Assembly: GCA_041545745.1 (NCBI GenBank)
Contig: CP168152.1
Coordinates: forward strand, 3,532,001 to 3,596,000
Length of the DNA stretch: 64,000 nucleotides
Direction of reading: 5' to 3'
Source of the DNA: Stenotrophomonas indicatrix
Lineage (GTDB): Bacteria > Pseudomonadota > Gammaproteobacteria > Xanthomonadales > Xanthomonadaceae
The position numbers and the translations under genes are program-made. Below, in pieces: positions 1 through 10,458 of the stretch; positions within the stretch are counted from its first letter, which is position 1, and every line of letters begins with the position of its first letter. Under the pieces are notes generated by a model, which ran no database searches, was not told where the DNA came from, and was given only the letters and a program-made list of their open reading frames with translations.

Positions 1-1704
1 ATCCTCATGGGACTGGCGATAGGCATCCCACAGGCGCAGCACACCGACGAACTCGGAGCGGCCGTCAGCGAACTGCGCATGTGCGTTGTCGGCGGCGCCA
101 CGCGCTTCGGGCGGCCGTTCGCGCGGATCCTGGATACCCAGGAACGAGGCGATCACCAGCATCGGCCGCAGGCAACCGGCCGCCTGTGCGGCAACCAGCA
201 TGCGTGCCAGCTTCACGTCCACCGGCAGGCGCGCCATCTGCTTGCCGATCGCGGTCAGATGGCGCTCGCTGTCGATCGCCCCCAGCTCGGTCAGATGCTG
301 CCAACCATCAGCGACGGCCCGCTCATCCGGCGCCTCGAGGAACGGGAAGTCCTCGATGCGGCCCAGGCCAAGCTGCAGCATGCGCAGGATCACCCCGGCC
401 AGGCTGGAACGACGGATTTCCGGATCGGTGAACTCCGGCCGTGCCTGGAAATCGGCCTCGGCATAGAGGCGATAGCAGATGCCCTCGGCCACGCGACCAC
501 AGCGGCCCTTGCGCTGGTTGGCACTGGCCTGCGAGATCGGCTCGATGTGCAGGCGGTCAAGCTTGTTGCGCGGGCTGTAACGCTTGACGCGGGCGAAACC
601 GGGGTCGACCACATAGCGGATGCGCGGCACCGTCAGCGAGGTCTCGGCCACGTTGGTGGCCAGCACGATGCGCCGGTTCGGGCCAGGGTTGAACACCCGG
701 TCCTGGTCTTGGTTGGACAGCCGCGCGTATAGCGGCAGTACTTCGGTGTTGCGGTACTTGCGCCGCTCCAGCGATTGGTGCGCATCGCGGATCTCACGCT
801 CGCCCGGCAGGAAGATCAGCACGTCGCCACGGGAATCCAGGCGGGTGATTTCGTCGATGGCCGAGACGATGGCATCGTTGACCGTGCGTTCGCCCTGCTC
901 TTCGCCCTCGCCTTCCAGCGCGCGATAGCGCACCTCCACCGGATAGGTGCGGCCTTCGACGCTGATCACCGGCGCGCTGTCGAAATGCTGGGCGAAACGC
1001 TCGGTGTCGATGGTCGCTGACGTGACGATCAGCTTCAGGTCCGGGCGCTTGCGCAGCAGTTGCTTGAGATAGCCGAGCAGGAAGTCGATGTTGAGGCTGC
1101 GTTCGTGCGCTTCATCGACGATGATCGTGTCGTAGTTCGACAGCCAGCGATCACGGGCGATCTCGGCCAGCAGGATGCCGTCGGTCATGAACTTGATGCG
1201 GGTGTCTTCGCCGACCTTGTCGTTGAAGCGCACCTGGTAGCCGACCAATTGGCCCAGTTCGCTCTGCAGTTCCTGCGCGACACGGCTGGCCACCGCACGT
1301 GCGGCGATCCGTCGCGGCTGCGTGCAGCCGATCATCCCCGCTTGGCCACGGCCGGCGGCCAGGCACAGTTTCGGCAGCTGCGTGGTCTTGCCCGAGCCGG
1401 TTTCACCGGCGATCACCACCACCTGATGGTCGCGGATCAACTGGGTGATGGTCTCGGCTTCACGCGCAATCGGCAGCTGTGGGTCCAGAGTAATGGCCGG
1501 CTGTTGTTGCGCCCGCGCCTGCCGGCGCTGCACCGAAACCTGCAAGGCCTGCTCGAAGTTGGCGGCCAGCGCCGCATCCTGTGGCTTGGCCTGGCAACGC
1601 GAGAGCATTCCCAGCAATCGTCCACGGTCGCGGCTCATGGCGCCATCGATGGCGACACGCTGTTGGCGCTGGCGGGACTGCGGCATTTTGTCGATAGCGT
1701 TCAT
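1..1704 (-). CDS. hrpA: ATP-dependent RNA helicase HrpA, N-terminal part (cut by window start)
   Basis: The 568 visible residues form the N-terminal part of a DEAH-box RNA helicase. Reading from the start I see GETGSGKTTQLPK (Walker A), TQPRRIAA, DEAHERSLN (DEAH box), SATIDTERF (motif III), then a helicase C domain with ATNVAETSLT and the Q-rich RKGRCGRV motif VI. HrpA proteins are about 1300 residues, so more than half lies beyond base 1. It acts in the cytoplasm on mRNA and ribosomes. The ATG at 1704 was chosen; a TTG lies one codon upstream and an in-frame TAA comes shortly before that. It is divergent from dps with an 86-bp gap. Confidence 0.95.
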   Translation of the reverse strand, partial: MNAIDKMPQSRQRQQRVAIDGAMSRDRGRLLGMLSRCQAKPQDAALAANFEQALQVSVQRRQARAQQQPAITLDPQLPIAREAETITQLIRDHQVVVIAGETGSGKTTQLPKLCLAAGRGQAGMIGCTQPRRIAARAVASRVAQELQSELGQLVGYQVRFNDKVGEDTRIKFMTDGILLAEIARDRWLSNYDTIIVDEAHERSLNIDFLLGYLKQLLRKRPDLKLIVTSATIDTERFAQHFDSAPVISVEGRTYPVEVRYRALEGEGEEQGERTVNDAIVSAIDEITRLDSRGDVLIFLPGEREIRDAHQSLERRKYRNTEVLPLYARLSNQDQDRVFNPGPNRRIVLATNVAETSLTVPRIRYVVDPGFARVKRYSPRNKLDRLHIEPISQASANQRKGRCGRVAEGICYRLYAEADFQARPEFTDPEIRRSSLAGVILRMLQLGLGRIEDFPFLEAPDERAVADGWQHLTELGAIDSERHLTAIGKQMARLPVDVKLARMLVAAQAAGCLRPMLVIASFLGIQDPRERPPEARGAADNAHAQFADGRSEFVGVLRLWDAYRQSHED

Positions 1705-1790
1705 CAATCGGTTCGTTTAAAACTTTGAATGCGACCAGTCATCAAGACTGATTTATTGTGAAGGCCAACGATTCCACAAGGAGGAACCCC

Positions 1791-2339
1791 ATGGCGAAGA
1801 CCAAGAGCACGACCAAGCCCAAGACCGGCAAGCAGAAGCTTGCGGCTTCCGCGCCGTCGGCCCCCAACATCGATATCGGGATCACCCAGGGCGACCGCAA
1901 GAAGATCGCCGACGGTTTGGCGCGGTTCCAGGCCGATGCGTTCACGCTCTACCTGAAGACCCACAACTTCCACTGGAATGTCACCGGCTCGATGTTCAAC
2001 TCGCTGCACACCATGTTCGAGACCCAGTACACCGAACAATGGGCGGCACTGGACGATGTGGCCGAGCGCATCCGCGCACTGGGCTTCAATGCCCCGGGCT
2101 CCTACCGGGAATTTGCTGCGCTGACCTCGATTGTCGAGGAGCCGGGCCTGACCGACAGTGCGGACTGGCGTGAAATGGTACGCCAGTTGGTGGTCGCCAA
2201 CGAAGCGGTATGCCGTACGGCACGTGAAGTGCTGGATGTGGCGGCCAAGGGAGACGACGCTCCGACCGAGGATCTGATGACCCAGCGCCTGCAGACCCAC
2301 GAGAAGTACGCGTGGATGCTGCGTTCCCTGCTCCAGTAG
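1791..2339 (+). CDS. dps: Dps-family DNA-binding ferritin-like protein
   Basis: This 182-residue protein belongs to the Dps family, dodecameric ferritin-like proteins that oxidise and store iron and shield DNA in stationary phase. The ferroxidase signature is present: THNFHWNV followed by a DDVAERIRALG helix about 30 residues later. The first 25 residues are rich in Lys, Thr and Ala (MAKTKSTTKPKTGKQK), like the DNA-binding tails of E. coli Dps. The start at 1791 is chosen over an in-frame ATG-type start 11 codons earlier because AAGGAGG sits 6-7 bases upstream of it. Divergent from hrpA; followed by a repeat-filled gap. Confidence 0.95.
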   Translation: MAKTKSTTKPKTGKQKLAASAPSAPNIDIGITQGDRKKIADGLARFQADAFTLYLKTHNFHWNVTGSMFNSLHTMFETQYTEQWAALDDVAERIRALGFNAPGSYREFAALTSIVEEPGLTDSADWREMVRQLVVANEAVCRTAREVLDVAAKGDDAPTEDLMTQRLQTHEKYAWMLRSLLQ

Positions 2340-2916
2340 GAGTTTTGGGTGGTTCGGCAGGGCTGCGCCCTGCACCCGCAGAGGCCTTGAAGCCAAGGCC
2401 AGAGCCAGAGCAAAAGCTGGTTTCCTGTGGTTTGGCGGGGTGGGTCCGGTTGCGGGGGACGCTGCAAGTACGTCCCTGTAAGCTCGGTCGCGCCATCCAT
2501 GGCGCTCACGCCCCCGCAACCGGACCCACCCCGCCTTCGACAGATTTCCGCGATCTTCCGGAACAGCCATTGGGGTCGGATCCGTTTTCCGCAGGAAAAC
2601 GGATCCGACCCCATTTTGTTTGTCGATATCTGACAGATTTGATCCACGCATGGCGTGGATGGACCCACCGCCACCGGGAAACTGTCGAAGGCGGGGCGGT
2701 GTCGGATTGCGGGGTGTCCGCGGCATGGATGCCGCGGCCAAGCCTACAGGGACGTACTTGCGGCGTCCCCGCAATCCGACACCGCCCCGCCAAACCACGT
2801 ATCAGCCCAAAGCCGGCTGTTGCTGTTGCTGTTGCCAGAGTTGCCGGCCAGCGGCCGGCACTACAGCAGGTGCCGGGTGCAACCCGGCCGAACCCCCGCC
2901 GGGGTAAACTAGCCGG
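2340..2916. repeat. Repeat-filled intergenic region with two long inverted-repeat elements
   Basis: No gene is supported in this 577-bp gap between dps and recQ. It holds two copies of a long composite hairpin in opposite orientation. Copy 1 has perfect 25-bp arms at 2434-2458 and 2511-2535. Copy 2 has perfect 25-bp arms at 2690-2714 and 2767-2791 with a different arm sequence. Each copy also has a small hairpin module (2350-2375; 2873-2898) and a short CAACAG-like repeat module (2392-2415; 2818-2837). Between the copies lie a GGGGTC hairpin (2572-2612) and a GATCCACGC palindrome (2641-2661). Open reading frames here are translations of the repeats. Confidence 0.85.
2572..2612. terminator. 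Perfect 18-bp-stem hairpin of the GGGGTC family
   Basis: Arms of 18 bp (GGGGTCGGATCCGTTTTC and its complement) flank a 5-base loop and are followed by a T-rich run (ATTTTGTTT), so it could terminate dps transcription. Related hairpins occur at 30831-30871, 39402-39436 and 48130-48170. Confidence 0.6.
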
Positions 2917-4722
<1,806 letters not shown>

Positions 4723-4815
4723 GCGCGCCCCGGCCCCAGCCTGGTGCTGCTCCAACCTTGAACCGGCCATTCAGCCGGATGTGCATGTCCGCCCACTTGC
4801 CGCTAGATTAGCGCC

Positions 4816-5202
4816 ATGTCCCTCGCCTCGACCCTGCTCCGTGTCGTGCTCATGCTCAGCCTGTTGCTCAACGGGCTGAACGCGGCCATGGCCAGCGGAC
4901 ACGAGGAAATGGGCCGCATGGCCCACGCGATGACCTCGGCGATGACCGACGAGGGCGACGCGGACTGCCACCACCACGCCGGCATGACCGCCGACGAAGC
5001 GCCACAGGCCAAGGCCCCCGCCCATGACGCGCACTGCCAGATCAAGGACTGCGTGCGCAGCTGCGCGCAGCACCCGCTGCTGGCGGTGCAGGCACTGCCG
5101 TTCCTGGCCGGCCCCGGTCTTTCCCTGACTCCGCAACCGATGCCTGCCAACGGCCGCCCGGCACCACTGTTGCCGCCGATCTCACGCCCTCCCATCAACT
5201 GA
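4816..5202 (+). CDS. copL: CopL-like metal-binding regulatory protein
   Basis: A 128-residue protein with an N-terminal hydrophobic signal segment (LLRVVLMLSLLLNGLNAAMA) and a His/Cys/Met-rich body (DADCHHHAGM; HCQIKDCVRSCAQH), ending in a Pro-rich tail. It lies immediately upstream of copA and copB in the same direction, the arrangement of the xanthomonad copLAB locus. In Xanthomonas, CopL is needed for copper-induced expression of copAB; whether it acts as a protein or a leader peptide is debated. The assignment rests on position, size and Cys/His content. Start at 4816; no strong ribosome site is visible. Confidence 0.82.
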   Translation: MSLASTLLRVVLMLSLLLNGLNAAMASGHEEMGRMAHAMTSAMTDEGDADCHHHAGMTADEAPQAKAPAHDAHCQIKDCVRSCAQHPLLAVQALPFLAGPGLSLTPQPMPANGRPAPLLPPISRPPIN

Positions 5203-5277
5203 TCCAACACGCCTCGTGCGCGCTGCGCACTGAAGCCGGCCCTGTGCTGGCGTCCTTCCGTGTTTGGAGTCACCACC

Positions 5278-7092
5278 ATGAGTACCCGTATTCCTCCCGG
5301 CCCGGGCGCTGTGCCCATGCCGTCGCGCCGTCTGTTCGTGCAGGGCATCGCTGCTGGCGGCGTGGTCGCCGGCATCGCCGCGGCCAGCATCCCGCAGCGC
5401 GCGCTCGCTGCCGCCTCTGCCGCGCCACGCCTGGCCGGCGCGCCGGCGGTCATCAGCGATACCCGCGTCGAACTGGCCATCGGCGAGTCGCTGGCCAACT
5501 TCACCGGCCGCACCCGCCCGGCGATCACCGTCAACGGCTCGCTGCCGGCACCGATCCTGCGCTGGCGCGAAGGCCAGACCGTGGACCTGTTCGTGCGCAA
5601 CACGCTCGGCCAGCACCCCACCTCCATCCACTGGCACGGCATCCTGCTGCCGGCCAACATGGATGGCGTGCCCGGCCTGAGCTTCAACGGCATCGGCCCC
5701 GGCGAGACCTACCACTACCACTTCGATCTCAAGCAGTCCGGCACCTACTGGTATCACAGCCATTCGCTGTTCCAGGAACAGGCGGGGCTGTACGGCGCGC
5801 TGATCATCGACCCGGCCGAACCGGCGCCGTACCGGCATGACCGCGAGCACGTGATCATGCTGTCCGACTGGACCGACATGGATCCTGGCGCGCTGTTCCG
5901 GCGCATGAAGAAGCTCGCCGAGCACGACAACTACTACAAACGCACCCTGCCTGACTTCCTGCGCGACGCCCGTCGCGATGGCTGGTCGGCCGCGCTGTCC
6001 GACCGCGGCATGTGGGGCCGGATGCGGATGACGCCCAGCGACATCTCCGACATCAACGCGCACACCTACACCTACCTGATGAACGGGACTGCGCCGGCCG
6101 GCAACTGGACCGGGCTGTTCCGCAGTGGCGAAAAGGTGCTGCTGCGCTTCATCAACGGCGCGTCGATGACCTACTTCGACGTGCGCATTCCCGGCCTGAA
6201 GATGACCGTGGTCGCCGCCGATGGCCAGTACATCCATCCGGTCAGCATCGACGAGTTCCGCATCGCCCCGGCCGAAACCTACGACGTACTGGTTGAACCC
6301 AGCGGCCAGGATGCCTTCACCATCTTCTGCCAGGACATGGGCCGCACCGGTTATGCCGCCGGCACGCTGGCGGTGCGCCATGGCCTGCAGGCACCGATTC
6401 CGCAACGCGACCCGCGCCCGTTGCTGACCATGAGCGACATGGGCCACGACATGGGCGGCGGTGGCCATGGTGGCCACGACATGGCGGCAATGAAGGGCAT
6501 GGAAGGCGGCTGTGGTGCCAGCATGGGCCACGGTGCGCATGGCGGCGGCAGCGATGCCGCCAGCAAGGCACCAAAGCATCCGGCCAGCGAGCACAACAAC
6601 CCGCTGGTGGACATGCAGAGCTCGGCCACCGAGCCAAAGCTGGACGACCCCGGCATCGGCCTGCGCGACAACGGCCGCCAGGTGCTCACCTATGGTGCGA
6701 TGCGCAGCCTGTTTGACGACCCCGACGGCCGCGAGCCCGGCCGCGAGATCGAGCTGCACCTGACCGGCCACATGGAGAAGTTCTCCTGGTCGTTCGATGG
6801 CATTCCCTTCGCCGGTGCCGAACCGCTTCGGCTGAACTACGGCGAGCGCATGCGCATCGTGCTGGTCAACGACACCATGATGCAGCACCCGATCCATCTG
6901 CATGGCGTGTGGAGCGACCTGGAAAACGCACAGGGTGAATTCCAGCTGCGCAAGCACACCATCGACATGCCGCCCGGTACACGCCGCACCTATCGCGTAC
7001 GCGCCGATGCACTCGGTCGCTGGGCCTACCACTGCCATCTCCTGTACCACATGGAAGCCGGCATGATGCGCGAAGTGAGGATCGAAGAATGA
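5278..7092 (+). CDS. copA: Copper-resistance multicopper oxidase CopA
   Basis: A 604-residue periplasmic multicopper oxidase that probably oxidises Cu(I) and binds copper. The N-terminus carries a twin-arginine signal (SRRLFVQG, about residues 14-21). Copper ligand motifs are all present: HWHG and HSH in the first cupredoxin domain, and HPIHLHG and HCHLLYHMEAGM at the C-terminus. A Met/His-rich segment (about 380-420, MSDMGHDMGGGGHGGHDM) is typical of CopA. The start ATG at 5278 follows a TGGAG site; a GTG at 5260 is the alternative. It overlaps copB by 4 bases (ATGA), which indicates translational coupling. Confidence 0.95.
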   Translation: MSTRIPPGPGAVPMPSRRLFVQGIAAGGVVAGIAAASIPQRALAAASAAPRLAGAPAVISDTRVELAIGESLANFTGRTRPAITVNGSLPAPILRWREGQTVDLFVRNTLGQHPTSIHWHGILLPANMDGVPGLSFNGIGPGETYHYHFDLKQSGTYWYHSHSLFQEQAGLYGALIIDPAEPAPYRHDREHVIMLSDWTDMDPGALFRRMKKLAEHDNYYKRTLPDFLRDARRDGWSAALSDRGMWGRMRMTPSDISDINAHTYTYLMNGTAPAGNWTGLFRSGEKVLLRFINGASMTYFDVRIPGLKMTVVAADGQYIHPVSIDEFRIAPAETYDVLVEPSGQDAFTIFCQDMGRTGYAAGTLAVRHGLQAPIPQRDPRPLLTMSDMGHDMGGGGHGGHDMAAMKGMEGGCGASMGHGAHGGGSDAASKAPKHPASEHNNPLVDMQSSATEPKLDDPGIGLRDNGRQVLTYGAMRSLFDDPDGREPGREIELHLTGHMEKFSWSFDGIPFAGAEPLRLNYGERMRIVLVNDTMMQHPIHLHGVWSDLENAQGEFQLRKHTIDMPPGTRRTYRVRADALGRWAYHCHLLYHMEAGMMREVRIEE

Positions 7093-8039
7093 GCCGTTCC
7101 CTGCTTGCTCCGAGCCTGTTGACCCTCGGCTTGCTGGCCACGCTGCCTGCATTCGCACAGTCCCATGCCGGCCATGACATGACAGCGCCTTCGCCTCCTG
7201 CCGACGCCACACCAGCGGCAGCTGCCGACGTAGATCATTCGAAGATGGATCACGGTGCGATGGACCATTCAACGATGGATCATGGCGCGATGGATCACTC
7301 GACAATGGGCCACGGCACGCCCGCGCCGATGCAGCCGCGCGAACCGATACCTGTCCCCACCGATGCTGATCGTGCGGCCGCGTTCCCACCCATCGCGCAT
7401 GGTGCGATGGAGCACCCACCGGAAATCCACAGCCTGCTGCTGATCGATCGCCTGGAACACTGGGATGGAAAGAACGGCAACGGCCAGGCCTGGGAGGCCA
7501 GCGGCTGGATCGGCGGCAACATCAACCGCCTGTGGCTGCGTACAGATGGCGAACGCAGCGAAGGCCGCACGGAATCGTCGGGCGTGGAAGCACTCTACGG
7601 GCGTGCCATTTCGCCGTGGTGGGACGTGCTGGTCGGCGTACGCCAGGACTTCCGCCCCGCCGACTCACGCACCTGGGCGGCGATCGGCATCCAGGGGTTG
7701 GCACCGTACAAGTTCGAAAGCTCGGCCACGCTGTATGCCGGTTCCGGTGGCCAGCTGATGGCCAAGGCCGAAATCGAATACGACGTGTTGTTGACCAACC
7801 GGTTGATCCTGCAGCCCCTGCTGGAAGCGACCGTGGCCAGCAAGGATGAGCCGGAGTACGGCATCGGCCGCGGCCTCAACAAGGTCGAAGCCGGCCTGCG
7901 CCTGCGCTACGAGTTCAGCCGCCGCTTCGCGCCGTACATCGGCATCAGCCACGAACGCGCGTTCGGCGACACGGCGGACTATGCAGGCGACCATGCACGC
8001 GACACGCGCTGGGTCGCCGGCATCCGCATGTGGTTCTGA
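7089..8039 (+). CDS. copB: Copper-resistance outer-membrane protein CopB
   Basis: A 316-residue protein with a signal peptide (cut after AFAQ), a His/Met-rich region at about 45-80 containing repeated MDHS/GAMDH units, and a C-terminal beta-rich domain starting at SLLLIDRLEHWDG and ending in RWVAGIRMWF, an outer-membrane-type terminus with a final Phe. CopB proteins bind copper at the outer membrane. The start codon overlaps the copA stop. A GC hairpin at 8066-8086 in the gap after it may end the operon. Confidence 0.94.
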   Translation: MSRSLLAPSLLTLGLLATLPAFAQSHAGHDMTAPSPPADATPAAAADVDHSKMDHGAMDHSTMDHGAMDHSTMGHGTPAPMQPREPIPVPTDADRAAAFPPIAHGAMEHPPEIHSLLLIDRLEHWDGKNGNGQAWEASGWIGGNINRLWLRTDGERSEGRTESSGVEALYGRAISPWWDVLVGVRQDFRPADSRTWAAIGIQGLAPYKFESSATLYAGSGGQLMAKAEIEYDVLLTNRLILQPLLEATVASKDEPEYGIGRGLNKVEAGLRLRYEFSRRFAPYIGISHERAFGDTADYAGDHARDTRWVAGIRMWF

Positions 8040-8120
8040 GCAGCCGATCATGAGCACTCGCCAGCCCCGGCAACCACCGGGGCCGGCTACACTGCCGCAC
8101 GTTCCATTGCAGGCTGCACC

Positions 8121-8633
8121 ATGTCGTTGCATATCCGCCGCGCCACCCTGGCCGACGTCGACGCGCTGTCGGCGATCGCCATCGCCACCTATACCGAAAC
8201 CTGGGGCGATTCCTATCCGCCGCAGGACCTGCACACCTTCCTGCAGGATCACTACGGCACCACACCGCAACGGGTCGAACTGTCCGACCCGCGCAGCGCG
8301 GTGTGGCTGCTGCTGGAGGGCGAAACGGTGGTGGGCTATCTGGCCGCCGGCGCCAACACCCTGCCGCATGCGGACGCGCGCGACGGCGACGTCGAACTCA
8401 AGCGTCTGTACATCCTGTCCAGCCACCAGAACGGTGGCCACGGTGCGCGGCTGATGGATGCGTTCATGGCCTGGCTGGACCAGCCACAGCGCCGCACCCT
8501 GTGGGTGGGCGTGTGGGAAGAGAACTTCGGCGCGCAGCGCTTCTACGCGCGCTACGGCTGCAGCAAGGCCGGCGAGTATGACTTCATCGTCGGCGACAGC
8601 CGCGACCGCGAATTCATCCTGCGCCGACCCTGA
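8121..8633 (+). CDS. GNAT-family N-acetyltransferase
   Basis: A 170-residue single-domain acetyltransferase. The GNAT fold is visible from the start (LHIRRATLADVDALSAIA), through ELKRLYILSSHQNGGHGARLMDA, where the acetyl-CoA loop lies, to NFGAQRFYARYGCSKAGEYDF. Substrate unknown. It is clearly related to the GNAT protein at 35771-36292: both share YPPQDL, GELKRLY/VELKRLY and NFGAQRFYARYG. It ends 6 bases before the converging zinc-ribbon gene. Confidence 0.88.
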   Translation: MSLHIRRATLADVDALSAIAIATYTETWGDSYPPQDLHTFLQDHYGTTPQRVELSDPRSAVWLLLEGETVVGYLAAGANTLPHADARDGDVELKRLYILSSHQNGGHGARLMDAFMAWLDQPQRRTLWVGVWEENFGAQRFYARYGCSKAGEYDFIVGDSRDREFILRRP

Positions 8634-8639
8634 GCGGCG

Positions 8640-8963
8640 TCAGAAATCGAACAGTTCGGAGAGGAAGCTCTCCTTCTTCTTTTTCTTGTAGCCCTGGCTG
8701 TACTGGCCACGGTTGTCATCATGGCGCTGGCCGAGATGACGGGTGTCGCGGTGCATCACCGGCGGCGGCGCGGCCTGCGGTTGCACAGGCGCGGGCCCTG
8801 GCGATGGCATGGCGGCACCCGCACCGTCGGTGGCGCGCTCGATGATCTTGTCCAGCTCGCCACGATCCAGCCATACACCACGGCAGCTCGGGCAGTAGTC
8901 GATCTCGATGCCATGGCGCTCGGCCATCTGCAGGGTCTGGGTCTTGCACACGGGGCACAGCAT
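8640..8963 (-). CDS. Zinc-ribbon (TFIIB-type) protein
   Basis: A 107-residue protein. The N-terminal zinc ribbon uses two Cys pairs (CPVC and CPSC about 20 residues apart) followed by RGVWLDRGELDKIIE, the signature of the zinc-finger TFIIB-like family of unknown function. A Pro/Ala-rich linker follows, then a Lys-rich tail (YKKKKKESFLSELFDF). The ATG at 8963 is preferred over 8969 because AGGAG is 8 bases upstream of it and only 2 from the other. Convergent with the GNAT gene. Confidence 0.85.
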   Translation of the reverse strand: MLCPVCKTQTLQMAERHGIEIDYCPSCRGVWLDRGELDKIIERATDGAGAAMPSPGPAPVQPQAAPPPVMHRDTRHLGQRHDDNRGQYSQGYKKKKKESFLSELFDF

Positions 8964-9112
8964 TCGCATTGCTCCTGTCGGTCTGGCCTCGACTGTACAT
9001 GCGTGCGGATGACTGTGCGGCAACGCATGACCGATGGCACAGGGACTTCCGGCGCGTGCCGCCCCATCCCCCGCCCTGCAGACTGCCCGCTCCCCCGCTG
9101 CAAGGAATGCAG

Positions 9113-9880
9113 ATGACTGCCCGCGACTCGATTCCCACCGGCATGCGCCTGTTGCTGGTTCTGCTCGGCGTTGGCCTCGGCCTGAACGTGCGTGACATCA
9201 GTGCCGCGCTGGGAGCTCCGATTCCCGCCCTGCCCATGCCCTACGGTGGCAGCCTGCTGGACAACGCGCTGGCGGTGCTGGTCGCACTGCTGCTGGCCAC
9301 GCTGCTGCGCCCCCGCGGTGTGGGCGTGCTGGCCAGCCTCGGCCTGCGCAGAAACGGCATGGGTGGCCCGTTGTGGGTGCTGCTGGCCAGCCTGCTGTGC
9401 TGGCTGGGGCTGGCCCTGCTGGGAACGCCCAACACGGCGCTGACGGCGCTGGATGCCACGATGCTGGCGATGCTGTTCCCGCTGGCCGAGGAAGTGCTGT
9501 TCCGCGGCCTCGGCTTCGTGCTGTTTGTGAAGATCGTGCGCGGCCCGTGGCCCCTGCTTGCGCTACCGCAGGCGCTGCTGTTCGGCTTGGTGCATTGGCT
9601 CGGCTTCGGCGGCGTCGACGGCGGCGGCACCGCCCTGTTCGTCGGCGCGGTGATCGCCTTCGGTGGCTTCATCTTCGCCTGGCTGGACCATCTGGATGGC
9701 AACACCCTGTGGTGCGGTCTGGCCCTGCACATATCGATGAACCTGGCCTGGAATGTGTTCAGCCTCGATGACGCAGTTGCATTGGGCTGGCGGGCCACCG
9801 GCCTGCGCATCGGCACTGCACTGCTGGCGGTGGCAGCGCTGGCCTGGCATGTGCGCCGCCAACGCAACAACGCCCTGTAA
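9113..9880 (+). CDS. CPBP-family intramembrane metalloprotease
   Basis: A 255-residue multi-pass inner-membrane protein with about seven hydrophobic segments. The catalytic motifs of the CPBP (Abi/Rce1-like) family are present: AEEVLFRG, then LFGLVHW, then LHISMNLAWN. These enzymes cleave within membranes; some process prenyl proteins or bacteriocins, but this substrate is unknown. The start at 9113 has AAGGA 6 bases upstream; another in-frame ATG lies at 9107. Confidence 0.88.
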   Translation: MTARDSIPTGMRLLLVLLGVGLGLNVRDISAALGAPIPALPMPYGGSLLDNALAVLVALLLATLLRPRGVGVLASLGLRRNGMGGPLWVLLASLLCWLGLALLGTPNTALTALDATMLAMLFPLAEEVLFRGLGFVLFVKIVRGPWPLLALPQALLFGLVHWLGFGGVDGGGTALFVGAVIAFGGFIFAWLDHLDGNTLWCGLALHISMNLAWNVFSLDDAVALGWRATGLRIGTALLAVAALAWHVRRQRNNAL

Positions 9881-9972
9881 CGCCCACTTAGCCGATCCTG
9901 CACACGGGGCTCACTGGGGGCTTGCGCATACTTGCGCGCCTTTCATGCCCTGCCGTCCGGAGTTGTTGCGTC

Positions 9973-10395
9973 ATGCTGCTGTCCAAGCGCCACGTTGAAC
10001 CACGCGTCCTGCTGATCGAAGACGCCGAGGAAACCCGTGAACTGAGCCGGATGGCGCTGGAGAGCCAGGCCTGCCACGTGGTGGGCGTGAGCTCTGCCGA
10101 AGCGGCACTGGGCCTGCTGGCGGCCGGTGAACGTTTCGATCTGTTGTTCACCGACGTCAACCTGGGCCTGATCAGCGGCATTGAAGCGGCCAACCGCGTG
10201 CGCAGCCTGTATCCCGAGCTGCCGATCCTGGTGACCTCGGGCATGGACCAGCACGCTGTGCTGCCGCAGCTGCAGGACGGCATCCACTTCCTGCCCAAGC
10301 CCTACAACATGAGCGAGCTGCTGGATGCGATCCGGCTGTGCTTCCGGCATGCGGATGTCGGCGTGTTGACCGGGGCGGATGCACAGGCAGCGTGA
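9973..10395 (+). CDS. Single-domain response regulator (CheY-like receiver)
   Basis: A 140-residue receiver domain without an output domain. The acidic pocket (LIEDAEETRE), phospho-acceptor Asp (FTDVNLG), conserved Thr/Ser position (VTSGMD) and Lys (LPKPYN) are all present. Such proteins relay phosphoryl groups or bind partner kinases. No kinase gene is adjacent, so the partner is unknown. The start is uncertain: an in-frame start exists at 9922, but homology to receivers begins right after 9973. Confidence 0.87.
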   Translation: MLLSKRHVEPRVLLIEDAEETRELSRMALESQACHVVGVSSAEAALGLLAAGERFDLLFTDVNLGLISGIEAANRVRSLYPELPILVTSGMDQHAVLPQLQDGIHFLPKPYNMSELLDAIRLCFRHADVGVLTGADAQAA

Positions 10396-10401
10396 GACGT
10401 T

Positions 10402-10425
10402 CATCCACGCATGGCGTGGATCTAC
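10402..10425 (-). repeat. GTAG palindrome (SMAG-like), GATCCACGC type
   Basis: A short palindrome (CATCCACGCATGGCGTGGAT followed by CTAC) just downstream of the response regulator; GTAG is at its 5' end on the minus strand. The type recurs at 12419, 30799, 50226 and 50293. Confidence 0.75.
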
Positions 10426-10458
10426 TGGTACATCTGCATGCGTGGATGGAATTGGCCG

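Noticed and set aside
2434..2535. Retron-type msr/msd RNA explanation for the long hairpins
   Set aside because: No reverse transcriptase gene is near any of the six copies, and the elements sit between unrelated core genes.
2086..2912. Several open frames across the dps-recQ gap, and similar ones at 30506-30852, 49872-50284 and 61394-61707
   Set aside because: They are translations of the repeated hairpin elements; the same peptide-like strings recur at each locus and none has a proper ribosome site.
5182..7419. A 745-codon minus-strand open frame opposite copA and copB
   Set aside because: It is antisense to two well-supported genes, low in hydrophobic pattern and rich in His/Ala/Gly as expected from the complementary strand of GC-rich coding DNA.
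8066..8086. Hairpin after copB as a firm terminator
   Set aside because: The stem is good but no T-tract follows, so it is only mentioned under copB.
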